Below are positions 27,510 to 35,726 of a stretch of 64,000 nucleotides of DNA, piece after piece. A program made the translations under genes and the position numbers. Positions within the stretch are counted from its first letter, which is position 1, and each line of letters opens with the position of its first letter. A model generated the notes under the pieces. The model was not told the DNA's origin and made no database searches. It saw only the letters and a program-made list of their open reading frames with translations. Source of the stretch: Phytoactinopolyspora halophila (lineage in GTDB: Bacteria; Actinomycetota; Actinomycetes; Jiangellales; Jiangellaceae). Where the stretch lies: NCBI RefSeq assembly GCF_003287285.1, contig NZ_QMIG01000002.1, positions 62,001 to 126,000 on the forward strand, read 5' to 3'.

Positions 27510-28286
27510 GTGAGCATCATGACGACGGAACACGCAGGCAGCGGAAACGTCCACCGCAGCATGGAGCTGCTGTGGGATCTGTGCGAACGCCCCAGTCGCG
27601 GACCCAAACCCGGGCTCACCCTGGAGACGATCGTCACAGCTGCCGTCGAAATCGCTGATGCGGAAGGGCTGGAAGCCCTGTCGATGCGACGGGTCGCCAC
27701 CCATCTTGGCGTCGGGACCATGTCCCTCTACCGGTACATCCCCGGCAAAAGCGAGCTCCTCGACCTCATGCTCGATCACGTCCTCGAGATGCCCGATGGC
27801 GTGCCCGACATGTCCCACCTGGGATGGCGGGAGTTCCTCGAGAGGACGGCGCGCGAGCAGTGGCAGCTGTGCATGTCGCACCCGTGGTACCCGTTTGTCG
27901 ACCAGGCCCGTCCACTGCTCGGGCCGAATGGGCTGGAAACCGTCGAGTACGTCTTCCGCCACCTTCGCCCGATGGGTCTCAGCGATCAGGAAATGGCCGT
28001 CGTCATCACATCGCTGTCGAACTTCGTCGAGAGCACCGCGCGGGTCTACATCAACGAGAAGCAGGCCGAAGAGCGAACCGGGATCAGCAACGACGAGTTC
28101 TGGGCCGCTCAAGCACCCGCACTCGACGAGGCCATGAAGAGCGGACAGTTCCCGGTCATGGCCGATCTGGCCGGCGATACATGGGGTTTCACCAGCGAGA
28201 CGGTGTTCGAGTTCGGCCTGCAGCGGTTCCTCGACGGCCTCGAATCATTCCTCGCCCGCCGCTCCTCCGCTGATCATGAACACTAG
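27510..28286 (+). CDS. TetR/AcrR family regulator, TetR_C class
   Basis: A 258-aa regulator. The HTH domain at about residues 33-80 includes IVTAAVEIADAEGLEALSMR and VATHLGVGTMSLYRYIPGKS, and the ligand domain resembles the tetracycline-repressor C-terminal class. It is divergent from the DrrAB-like exporter, whose expression it should repress. The GTG at 27510 is used, with ATG three codons later as the alternative. Its last residues (ADHEH) and TAG stop are encoded by one arm of hairpin repeat copy 2. Confidence 0.9.
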   Translation: MSIMTTEHAGSGNVHRSMELLWDLCERPSRGPKPGLTLETIVTAAVEIADAEGLEALSMRRVATHLGVGTMSLYRYIPGKSELLDLMLDHVLEMPDGVPDMSHLGWREFLERTAREQWQLCMSHPWYPFVDQARPLLGPNGLETVEYVFRHLRPMGLSDQEMAVVITSLSNFVESTARVYINEKQAEERTGISNDEFWAAQAPALDEAMKSGQFPVMADLAGDTWGFTSETVFEFGLQRFLDGLESFLARRSSADHEH

Positions 28287-28324
28287 TCGACCTATGTAGT
28301 CGACTAGTGTTCATGATCAGCGGA
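28266..28324. repeat. Hairpin repeat, copy 2, encoding the C-termini of both convergent genes
   Basis: A perfect 26-bp inverted repeat (arms 28266-28291 and 28299-28324) with a 7-base loop. Each arm contains the shared core TGATCATGAACACTAG. The tetR TAG stop (28284-28286) lies in the left arm and the DUF3500 stop (28304-28306, minus strand) in the right arm. Because of the symmetry both proteins end in SADHEH. It should act as a terminator in both directions. Confidence 0.92.
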
Positions 28325-29308
28325 GATTGGGGAGGCGTAGTGCGCGGCCAGGAGGTCGTCACCCCAATCGTGGCGCAAGTCCCGCCAGACCGTGTGGATG
28401 TGGTTGGCGTTGTTCTGCGTGTTGTCGTACTCGATCAAGAATGTGGGTCCCAGCACGGCGTAATAGTGTCCGTGGCCGGGATCGGTCGGCCCGGCCCAGC
28501 GGAACGACACTCGCTCCAGCCCCGCGTCGTCGATCTCCTCCCACGCCGTGTCGGCGACGGCGGGAATCACCCGGCCCAGATAGCGGCGGATCAAACGCAC
28601 CAGCAACTCGCGCTGCTCACCGGACATGTGATCTCCGATCAGGCCAGATGGGATCTGGGTCACGTCGGCCACCGGGTCGGACCGGGTGATGATGTCGCGA
28701 GGCGCCAGTGGCGCGCTCACGGCCAGCTCGCGCTGCGCCGGGGTCAACGCCGTCACCAAGGCTCGTCCCAGATCCTCCTCATCGGCCAGCGTGCGCAACC
28801 CCGCGTGTGCATGGCCATCCGGCACGACAGCCGGATTCGCCCCGAAGAACTGCGGGGTCCCGGCCACCTGCTCACCCACGATCGTCATGTGCACGGCCAG
28901 GTGGTGCCCGCCGGCTTTCCACGCCCACGGTCCGGAGCCGTCCGGATATCCCAGTATCCGGAACCAGTAGTAGCGCGGATGGCGGCGCTGCCAGCCCCTG
29001 CGTCCAACCGCACGCTCGATCTCGGCGAGGATCCCTTCCAGCTGCATGATTGTCCGCGCGTTAGCCATGCCCCGCTCCGACAATCCCGTCGCCAGCAGCT
29101 CCATGGCCCGTGCCTGCTGTTCATCGGTCATCTCGTCCAGTGCGAGACCGGGACGGGGTCCGGGTAAATAAGTGAACTCCCGCCGGTCCGGCGCGTCGAA
29201 CGTCGCACATGCGGTCTGGCGTTGGTCCGGCGCGAGGCCATCGATGAATGCCCGCGCCGCACGAGCCATGCGGCCGGCCGCGCTGCACCCAGACCTGGGA
29301 TTCGCCAT
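28304..29308 (-). CDS. DUF3500 domain-containing protein
   Basis: A 334-aa protein with family landmarks FIDGLAPDQRQTACATFD, YWFRILGYPDGSGPWAWKAG, GHHLAVHMTIVG and a final IEYDNTQNNANHIHTVWRD. DUF3500 is a His-rich, possibly metal-binding fold of unknown function in bacteria and fungi. The start is set at MANPRSGCSAAGRMARAARA, where the family begins; an ATG reading reaching 29593 covers the adjoining gene on the same strand in another frame. Its C-terminus SADHEH is encoded by the hairpin repeat, not conserved family sequence. Confidence 0.85.
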   Translation of the reverse strand: MANPRSGCSAAGRMARAARAFIDGLAPDQRQTACATFDAPDRREFTYLPGPRPGLALDEMTDEQQARAMELLATGLSERGMANARTIMQLEGILAEIERAVGRRGWQRRHPRYYWFRILGYPDGSGPWAWKAGGHHLAVHMTIVGEQVAGTPQFFGANPAVVPDGHAHAGLRTLADEEDLGRALVTALTPAQRELAVSAPLAPRDIITRSDPVADVTQIPSGLIGDHMSGEQRELLVRLIRRYLGRVIPAVADTAWEEIDDAGLERVSFRWAGPTDPGHGHYYAVLGPTFLIEYDNTQNNANHIHTVWRDLRHDWGDDLLAAHYASPISADHEH

Positions 29309-29328
29309 ACCGGCCAGTCTGCCATCGA

Positions 29329-30060
29329 CTAGAAGCCCGAGTACGCGCCTCCGTTGACGTGTACCACCTGGGCCGTAACGTGGCTTGCCTCGGCCGAGGC
29401 GAGAAAGGCGACGACGGCCGCGACGTCGTCCGGGGTCCCCGCTCGTTTCGTCGCCGTGGCCTCGACCAGCCTCTCCTGGCGCTCCTGCGAGAGCCCTCCC
29501 CGGAAGAACTCCGTGTCCACGGTCAGCCCCGGCGCTACCACGTTGGCCGTCATGCCCCGATCTCCGACACGTCGCGCCAAGCCCACGTTCCACGACTCCA
29601 GCGCCGCCTTGGCGGCGCCGTAACTTCCCGCCCCCTGCCGGCCGGCAATCGAGCCGATGGTGATGATTCGTCCGCCGACATCCAGCCGATCCTCCAGCGC
29701 GGAGGTGGCCAGTACCGCGGTCAGAACGTTCGCCGCGAAATTGGCCGTCCAGTCCCGCGCGATCCGGGTCAATCGGGACAGATCCTGGTCACCCTCCGGC
29801 CGTGCGTCGAGATTGGCGTTGCCACCCGCGTTGTTCACCAGGACGTCGATCCGTTCGGGAAATTGCGGCAGCGCATCGTCGATCTCCTCGGCAGACGCGA
29901 GGTCGCACACGATTGGCGTCGCACGGATCTCGGCTGCGGTCGCCTCCAGCACATTCTTCCTGCGGCCGACGATCGTCACGTCATGGCCACGGCCGGCGAA
30001 CGACGCGGCGACAGCACGCCCGATGCCCGTTCCACCCCCGGTCACGACGACGTGGGACAT
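29329..30060 (-). CDS. Short-chain dehydrogenase/reductase
   Basis: A 243-aa classical SDR. The cofactor motif TGGGTGIG is at residues 7-14, followed by VLVNNAGG, the catalytic Ser in IGSIAGRQ and YxxxK in SYGAAKAALE. An Arg-Arg pair after beta-2 (GRRKN) suggests NADPH. The C-terminus VNGGAYSGF is normal for the family. The ATG follows AAAGGAGTAGCC. It is divergent from a MarR regulator, and the operator overlaps its ribosome binding site region. The substrate is unknown. Confidence 0.92.
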   Translation of the reverse strand: MSHVVVTGGGTGIGRAVAASFAGRGHDVTIVGRRKNVLEATAAEIRATPIVCDLASAEEIDDALPQFPERIDVLVNNAGGNANLDARPEGDQDLSRLTRIARDWTANFAANVLTAVLATSALEDRLDVGGRIITIGSIAGRQGAGSYGAAKAALESWNVGLARRVGDRGMTANVVAPGLTVDTEFFRGGLSQERQERLVEATATKRAGTPDDVAAVVAFLASAEASHVTAQVVHVNGGAYSGF

Positions 30061-30069
30061 GGCTACTCC

Positions 30070-30101
30070 TTTAGACCTAAAATTTTTACTATAGGTCTAA
30101 A
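30070..30101. promoter_or_regulatory. MarR-type operator between the SDR gene and marR
   Basis: A perfect 10-bp inverted repeat, TTTAGACCTA (30070-30079) and TAGGTCTAAA (30092-30101), is separated by a 12-base AT-rich centre. It fills most of the 49-bp gap between the two start codons. One arm abuts the SDR ribosome binding site. Binding of the MarR protein would repress both genes. Confidence 0.75.
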
Positions 30102-30109
30102 CTATAACT

Positions 30110-30661
30110 ATGAACGGACCGCGCGACAACGTGGACGACATCCAGGAGGAATGGCTCCGGGAGCGCCCCGACACGCCCGTAGGGTCCATCGGAGTCGTCA
30201 CGCGGATCTGGCGTATCGCCAAACTCCTGGCCGACGACCGCAGGCGCACCATGACCCGGCTCGGCGTCGACACCGCCACACGAGATCTGCTCGCGATACT
30301 CCGACGCTCCGGTCCGCCCTACGCGTTGACCCCGGGCGAACTCGCCCGCCGCGCCGCCGTCAGCCCGGGGGCCATCTCACAGCGCGTCGCCCGCGCGGAA
30401 TCACACGGCCTCGTACGGCGACAGAAGAACGACGACGACGGGCGAGGCGTCGTCGTCATTCTCACCGACAACGGGCACGAGCTGATCGAACGCACCGTCG
30501 ACGACCTGCTTTCCCATGAAGAGCAGCTGCTATCCGGCCTCACGGATAAGCAGCGTCGCGAGCTCAGCGATCTCCTGCGGATACTCCTGGCCGACCTCAC
30601 CGAACGGACGTCTCTCACCGAACGAACGCCAAACCCGGACAGCGCCACTGAACTCGCGTGA
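30110..30661 (+). CDS. MarR family transcriptional regulator
   Basis: A 183-aa protein with a winged helix at about residues 60-125 (LTPGELARRAAVSPGAISQR, then VARAESHGLVRRQKNDDDGR). The wing shows the usual D-x-R-G pattern followed by VILTDNGHELI. It should sense a small phenolic or oxidant-like compound and control the divergent SDR and itself through the inverted repeat upstream. The Glu/Thr-rich tail after residue 165 is unusual but short. Confidence 0.9.
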   Translation: MNGPRDNVDDIQEEWLRERPDTPVGSIGVVTRIWRIAKLLADDRRRTMTRLGVDTATRDLLAILRRSGPPYALTPGELARRAAVSPGAISQRVARAESHGLVRRQKNDDDGRGVVVILTDNGHELIERTVDDLLSHEEQLLSGLTDKQRRELSDLLRILLADLTERTSLTERTPNPDSATELA

Positions 30662-30775
30662 CGTATCTCCGCGAACAATGAGCAAGCCCGCGCCTTTCAC
30701 CAGCGGGCACGATTCCTGCCGAGATACGGCGCACGCCGCGTTGCCGCAAACGAGGGTGTTGCGACAATCGAGGAC

Positions 30776-31246
30776 ATGCCTGTCTCGCCGTACATACGCC
30801 GGCTACGCGAATCCATCGGAAACGATCTCATCCTGCTCCCGTCGGTCAGCGTTCTGCCACGTGACAACACCGACCGGATCCTGCTGGTCCGCCAGGCCGA
30901 TACCGGTCGGTGGGGGACCATCGGGGGCTCGGTCGAGATCGACGAAGATCCGGCGACGGCAGCCGTGCGGGAAGCTGAGGAGGAAGCAGGCGTGTCCGTC
31001 GAGCTCACGCGCCTCGTCACGGTCCTTGGCGGACCACAGTTCCGGCTGACCTATCCGAACGGCGATCAGACCGCGTACGTGAGCATCGTCTACGAAGCGC
31101 GCGTCGTCGACGGCTCACCGCGGCCGGACGCCGATGAGACGCTTGACGTCGCATGGTTCGCCCGGCACGAGCTCGGCGGCGTCGACCTCGGCAATTTCGC
31201 TCGGCAGACCTTCACGGCGCTCGGCCTCCTCCACTCGGCCTCCTGA
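30776..31246 (+). CDS. Nudix hydrolase
   Basis: A 156-aa enzyme that hydrolyses a nucleoside diphosphate linked to another group. The Nudix box is complete: GGSVEIDEDPATAAVREAEE continuing to EAGV, with REAEEEAG carrying the metal-binding Glu residues. The N-terminus SPYIRRLRESIGNDLILLPS is typical of a large actinobacterial subfamily. The substrate is not predictable. It ends 15 bp before hairpin repeat copy 3. Confidence 0.92.
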   Translation: MPVSPYIRRLRESIGNDLILLPSVSVLPRDNTDRILLVRQADTGRWGTIGGSVEIDEDPATAAVREAEEEAGVSVELTRLVTVLGGPQFRLTYPNGDQTAYVSIVYEARVVDGSPRPDADETLDVAWFARHELGGVDLGNFARQTFTALGLLHSAS

Positions 31247-31261
31247 CTCCCCACCGCACCG

Positions 31262-31318
31262 CCGCTGATCATGAACACTAGACAGCCTATGTATGCGCGT
31301 TGTGTTCATGATCAGCGG
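31262..31318. repeat. Hairpin repeat, copy 3, between convergent Nudix and GNAT genes
   Basis: Arms CCGCTGATCATGAACAC (31262-31278) and GTGTTCATGATCAGCGG (31302-31318) form 17 bp. The 23-base loop is a decayed version of the loop in copy 2 (CTATGTA is conserved). Same position class: between two convergent stop codons. Confidence 0.9.
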
Positions 31319-31326
31319 TAGGTGGA

Positions 31327-31788
31327 TCAGGCGAGACAGTAGACGAGTTCGCGCACGCCGTCGTCACCGGTATCGCTCCCGACCACGGTGAAACCACACT
31401 TCTCCAGCACGCGAATGCTGCCCTGGTTGTGTTCCGCCACCCGCGCATAAAGCGGCCGGTGAGCCAGCATGTCCACGAACGCGCCGACCGCCGCGGTGGC
31501 CACACCCCCACCCCAGAATTCGCGGCCGATCCAATAGCCGATCTCGCGGTCCGTGTCGACCAGGTAGCTCACCACGTTTCCGGCCACCTGTCCATCTACC
31601 ACAACCGTCTTCGCGATCACGGTCTCATCCGCGACGATCTTGGCCCAGTGCGCCAGGTGAGCATCCAGATCCCGCACCGGGAAGGCAGCCATCTCGGCCG
31701 CCATCGGGTCACGCTGGTGCTCGTAGAACACCAGGAGATCGTTCTTGCGAATTTCGCGCAGTGCTACCGTTTCGATCCGATCAGCCAC
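31327..31788 (-). CDS. GNAT family N-acetyltransferase
   Basis: A 153-aa acetyltransferase of the RimJ/RimL-like type. The acetyl-CoA binding segment is seen as WIGREFWGGGVATAAVGAFV, and the C-terminal VAEHNQGSIRVLEKCGF is the standard motif B with Asn-x-x-S. The acceptor is unknown. Its start overlaps the end of the hydrolase gene by eight bases, so the two form a unit. Confidence 0.9.
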   Translation of the reverse strand: MADRIETVALREIRKNDLLVFYEHQRDPMAAEMAAFPVRDLDAHLAHWAKIVADETVIAKTVVVDGQVAGNVVSYLVDTDREIGYWIGREFWGGGVATAAVGAFVDMLAHRPLYARVAEHNQGSIRVLEKCGFTVVGSDTGDDGVRELVYCLA

Positions 31789-32608
31789 GCCCCCGCTCCT
31801 GCTCCGTCAACCATCGATGCATCATTGTCGCCAACGCGATAGGTGCGTCGAGTTGAATCAGGTGACCCGCGTCCGGAACGAGCTCCAACCGAGCCCCCGG
31901 AACGAGGCCAGCCAGCCGGTGTGCCCGGTCGACCGGGATCCACGTGTCTTGCGTGCCCCAGGCTACGAGAACGGGTAACGCCAACGACGAATATGCCGGC
32001 TCGATCTCGTCGGTGTACGCCTGATCTGCCTGAGCTATCTGCCGGTAGAACGCCGCCTGGCCTTCCGGCCCGAGCCAGGGCTCGGTGAGCATCCGACGTT
32101 GGTCCTCGTCGAGGCCGCCGTAGCTCGCTCCATTGATGTAAGCCCGAACGGCACCGTCGTGGACGGCAGGCGGCAACGCGGCAAAGACGTCGACGTGGTC
32201 GCGCACCAGCCGGAAGAACTCGGAACCCCATGGGGCGAGCGCAACGACGTCGACGAGAGCCAGCGACGCGTAGGCCGCACCGTGCAGCAAGTGAGCTCGC
32301 AGTGCCACGGCGCCGCCGTAGTCATGTGTGACGACGTGCGGCTCCTCCAACTCCCAGTGCTGCAGCAGATCCGCCAGCAGCTCACCTTGAACGTCGAGCG
32401 AGACCCGATGCTCCGGATCCTTGGACGACTGCCCGTACCCGGGCATGTCCCACAAAAAGACCTGGAACTCGCCCGCCAACGCCCGGGCATGTGGTTCCCA
32501 GAGTGCAGACGACCAGGGAGTTCCATGGCAGAACACGACGGGTGGCCCCTCGCCCAGGCGGCCCCAGCGGACTCGGCGCCCACGCCAGGTGAACTCAGCG
32601 TCCAGCAC
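31781..32608 (-). CDS. Alpha/beta hydrolase with Asp nucleophile (haloalkane dehalogenase/epoxide hydrolase-like)
   Basis: A 275-aa protein. The oxyanion motif HGTPWSS, the nucleophile elbow THDYGG, the acid WGTQDTW and the His of GHLIQLD are all visible. The elbow has Asp instead of Ser, the hallmark of haloalkane or fluoroacetate dehalogenases and epoxide hydrolases. The GTG at 32608 is chosen because GGAGGG lies four bases upstream; a TTG at 32620 is the alternative. It is translated together with the GNAT gene that follows. The substrate is unknown. Confidence 0.85.
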   Translation of the reverse strand: MLDAEFTWRGRRVRWGRLGEGPPVVFCHGTPWSSALWEPHARALAGEFQVFLWDMPGYGQSSKDPEHRVSLDVQGELLADLLQHWELEEPHVVTHDYGGAVALRAHLLHGAAYASLALVDVVALAPWGSEFFRLVRDHVDVFAALPPAVHDGAVRAYINGASYGGLDEDQRRMLTEPWLGPEGQAAFYRQIAQADQAYTDEIEPAYSSLALPVLVAWGTQDTWIPVDRAHRLAGLVPGARLELVPDAGHLIQLDAPIALATMMHRWLTEQERGRG

Positions 32609-32639
32609 AGAACCCTCCAATAATCATGCCCCGGATATG

Positions 32640-33929
32640 TCAGGTGCCGGGATCAGCGAGAACGATGCTGCAGGCGTCGCAGTAGCCGCGATCGCGGGCG
32701 AGTATGGGGCCATCGATCGTGAGCGTGATCGTCCCGGACGAGACACCCGAGATCCGGAGTTCGACCGACGGGTAGCTGAAGCGTTCCTCGTCGACGATCG
32801 TCAGGTATTCCGCAAGATCGATCTCCACACGGTCGAGCTCGTCACCGGTGGCAGCGTCGTACACGACGAGCGCTCGCTGTTCGGTGTTCTCCGGGACGTA
32901 GCGCAGCGCGTAGACGAGATCGTCGACGACGATGGGGATGTGCTCGGGATGCCACGTACCGTCGGTTGGTATCTGCCAGGCGAGCTCGTCGTCGACACGA
33001 TCCCACGCCGCATAGGCGACGTCGCCCTCGTCCGAAGCATCCGGGTTTCGACCGACCAGCAGCTCGTCGTTGCCGTCCCAGTAGAACGAGATCTCCTCCC
33101 CGGGATGAGGCACCACAGCGACCTCCTCCAGATCGTCAGGGGAAAAGACCGTTGCGTCGCCATACATCTCCGCTAACGCGAACTCACTTCCGGCCCGCAC
33201 CACACGAAAACTGCCGTCCTTCGGTATCCACGTCTCGTGACCATCCGCATCGACGACGAAGGCCCCCGGGTCGTCCGACTCGCACGCCGCCTCCATGACG
33301 GCCACGTCTCCGGTGACCTGGACGTGCCGGCTCAGACCAACGCCAGCCGTGCAGGAATCCGGCAAGGACGTCGTCCACGCTTCGTCGCCGTCCTCCAGCT
33401 CATAGCCGGTGACAGTGGATTCGTCGACAACCATCACCGTCTCACCGACGACCCGGATCTCCACGTAGCGGTCATATTCCGTTTGCCGGTGCCATCGCGG
33501 CTCCGCCGTCCGCGGGTCAAGCTGGACGAGCAGGCCATCGTCCCAGAGCACATAGACCAAACCATCGGCGGCGGTAAGGATCGACGCCGCGTGCCCGGCG
33601 CGGCGGTAGGTCCAATACTCCGCATCCGTCCGCAGATCGTACGCGGCAACGACCGCATCCTCGCCCCTGCCGCCACCCGAACCGCTACCATCACCGCTGC
33701 CCGCCCGCTCGATGCGCAGGCCGTCGACGATCCACGGGTCGTCGGCCACGGCGAGCACGTCCGAAGGGTTGGCTGGCGCCTGCTCAGCAACAGCCTCCGG
33801 GTACGTCCCAGACGGGCCGCTGACCTCCTCGTCGTAGCGATCCAGGCCAAAGACCAGATACGCCCCGGCCGCCAGAACCACCACGCCCCCCGCGGCCACA
33901 GCCACGACCCGGTTTCGCGTTACCCGCAT
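32640..33929 (-). CDS. Membrane-anchored PQQ-binding-like beta-propeller protein
   Basis: A 429-aa protein. An N-terminal signal anchor (NRVVAVAAGGVVVLAAGAYL) is followed by an extracytoplasmic, very acidic domain with propeller-like blades: VVAAYDLRTDAEYWTYR, VLWDDGLLVQLDPRTAEPRW and VVYDAATGDELDRVEI. This is the PQQ-like/BamB-type architecture without quinoprotein catalytic residues I can identify. Three or four Cys could form disulphides. It might serve as a sensor or scaffold outside the membrane. Confidence 0.7.
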   Translation of the reverse strand: MRVTRNRVVAVAAGGVVVLAAGAYLVFGLDRYDEEVSGPSGTYPEAVAEQAPANPSDVLAVADDPWIVDGLRIERAGSGDGSGSGGGRGEDAVVAAYDLRTDAEYWTYRRAGHAASILTAADGLVYVLWDDGLLVQLDPRTAEPRWHRQTEYDRYVEIRVVGETVMVVDESTVTGYELEDGDEAWTTSLPDSCTAGVGLSRHVQVTGDVAVMEAACESDDPGAFVVDADGHETWIPKDGSFRVVRAGSEFALAEMYGDATVFSPDDLEEVAVVPHPGEEISFYWDGNDELLVGRNPDASDEGDVAYAAWDRVDDELAWQIPTDGTWHPEHIPIVVDDLVYALRYVPENTEQRALVVYDAATGDELDRVEIDLAEYLTIVDEERFSYPSVELRISGVSSGTITLTIDGPILARDRGYCDACSIVLADPGT

Positions 33930-34040
33930 CGATCACAACTCCTTCACGCACGGCCGATGCGGCGGATGACGACGCGGATGACGTTCGGCACCACCGACGG
34001 GGTGATCGGGCTTCTGCTCACGAACGTCAGAATAGCGACC

Positions 34041-35600
34041 GTGACTTCCGACGAGTCCGGCAGGACAAGCACGCCCTCCGCACCAGCGCTGAACGACGAC
34101 GACGTAGCCCGGCTCCGGGACGCCCTGGCCAATGCACGGTACACCGTCGACGCAGTACACGAGCTGCTCGGCGAGCGTGCCAGCAGCGCGCTCAACCGCA
34201 ACGCCACGATTCCGGGTCAGCTCGCGCTCACGGGCGACACGCCACTCGAAACGCTCACCCGGCTCTGGCGGCTACAGCTTCCGGTGCCCGCCAACGCGAT
34301 ACGGGCAGCGCTGCCAGCCGGGTTACCGCTCGAGAAGCTCGTCGAGGGCGGTCTGCTCCGCGTCGACGGCGGCGACCGTGCCGACAGTGGCGGCGGTGGC
34401 GGCGGTGGCCTCGTCAGCGCCCTCGTCGATATCCGGCCCTACGCCGACGACACCGGTGACTGGTGGGTGGTCGCCGATCTCACACCTGGACTCGATGGAC
34501 GTTCCCCAAGCATCCCCGAAGATCACGTCCTCGGTCTCAACGCCGCGTCCACCACTCTTGCCCAACTCACGGTACGGCGTCCCGCGCGACGAGCGTTCGA
34601 TCTCGGGACTGGCTGCGGAGTCCAGGCACTCCATCTGGCTCGCCACTGCGATGAGGTGGTCGCCAGCGACGTGAACTCGCGAGCGCTTGCCCTCACGTCG
34701 TTGACGGCGCGACTCAACGGCATCGACGTGGACCTCCGGTCTGGCGATCTTTACGCTCCCGTTGCCGGCGAACACTTCGACCTGATCGCCACCAACCCGC
34801 CGTTCGTCGTCTCACCCGGAGGTCGCCACGTCTACCGCGACAGTGGGCTCGCAGGGGACGACGTGACCCGGCGTGTCGTCGTCGATGGCGCTCACCACCT
34901 GGCTCCCGGCGGAATCCTGCAATCCCTGGGAAACTGGATGCACGTGCGCGGCCAGGACTGGCGCGAACGTGTCGGGTCCTGGATCGACGCGACCGGCTGC
35001 GACGCCTGGGTGATCCAGCGCGAGGTGCAAGATCCCGCCGAGTACATCGAGCTCTGGCTCCGCGACTCCGGGGAGAGCAGCGGACCAGCTTACGAGCGCC
35101 GATACCGTGAATGGCTGACATGGTTCGACGAGAACGACGTTGAGGCGATCGGGTTCGGTTGGATCAACCTCCGGGCTGCTGGCACGCGAAATACCTCCGT
35201 TCGGATCGAAGAGTGGCCACACGCCGTCGAACAACCCGTCGCCCCGCATATCGCCAGATGGTTCGACCGTTCCGAGACCCTGCGCGTGGACGACGCCGAG
35301 CTGCTCACCACCCACTTGGCCGTCGCCGACGACGTCATGCTGGAACAAGTCGGCCAACCCGGCGAGGAAGATCCGGAGCACCTGGTGCTCAGGCAGCAGC
35401 ACGGGTTGCGGCGTGCCCGCGCGAGCACCACAGCCGAATCGGGATTCGTCGGCGCCTGCGACGGCAGCCTTCCCGTCGGGGTCATCGTCGACGCCCTCGC
35501 ACAGGTCCTGGACGTCGACGCCTCGTCATTGCGGGACGACCTCCTCCCCAGGATCCGCTCTCTCACCCAAGAAGGTTTCTTGATCTCGCATCATCGGTGA
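34041..35600 (+). CDS. DUF7059 plus class I methyltransferase (HemK/RsmC-like N6 or N2 type)
   Basis: A 519-aa protein. The N-terminal 150 residues form a helical, winged-helix-like DUF7059 module (DDDVARLRDALANARYTVDA). The methyltransferase core follows, with motif I AFDLGTGCGVQALHLA and the catalytic ATNPPFVVSPGG (NPPF), typical of enzymes that methylate an amino nitrogen in rRNA or proteins. A C-terminal domain of about 170 residues is conserved in actinobacteria. The GTG at 34041 is taken as start; upstream in-frame Met codons exist but the residues look non-homologous. Confidence 0.8.
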   Translation: MTSDESGRTSTPSAPALNDDDVARLRDALANARYTVDAVHELLGERASSALNRNATIPGQLALTGDTPLETLTRLWRLQLPVPANAIRAALPAGLPLEKLVEGGLLRVDGGDRADSGGGGGGGLVSALVDIRPYADDTGDWWVVADLTPGLDGRSPSIPEDHVLGLNAASTTLAQLTVRRPARRAFDLGTGCGVQALHLARHCDEVVASDVNSRALALTSLTARLNGIDVDLRSGDLYAPVAGEHFDLIATNPPFVVSPGGRHVYRDSGLAGDDVTRRVVVDGAHHLAPGGILQSLGNWMHVRGQDWRERVGSWIDATGCDAWVIQREVQDPAEYIELWLRDSGESSGPAYERRYREWLTWFDENDVEAIGFGWINLRAAGTRNTSVRIEEWPHAVEQPVAPHIARWFDRSETLRVDDAELLTTHLAVADDVMLEQVGQPGEEDPEHLVLRQQHGLRRARASTTAESGFVGACDGSLPVGVIVDALAQVLDVDASSLRDDLLPRIRSLTQEGFLISHHR

Positions 35601-35664
35601 TCAGCGGCATTACGAGCGATTTCACCCCCGATGGCCCTATGGCGCATTGATCGACTGCGTCGTA

Positions 35665-35709
35665 ATCTATGCGAGGTGATCGGCCGCGACATAGATGTAT
35701 GAGATCACC
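35665..35709. promoter_or_regulatory. Interlocking inverted repeats upstream of the CAP lipoprotein gene
   Basis: ATCTATG / CATAGAT (35665-35671 and 35690-35696) interlocks with GGTGATC / GATCACC (35675-35681 and 35703-35709). The second pair ends just before the GGAGG ribosome binding site at 35711-35716. Two alternative hairpins are therefore possible in the leader. This could be a regulatory RNA or protein sites; no known riboswitch consensus is recognised. Confidence 0.4.
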
Positions 35710-35726
35710 CCGGAGGTTTCACTCCC

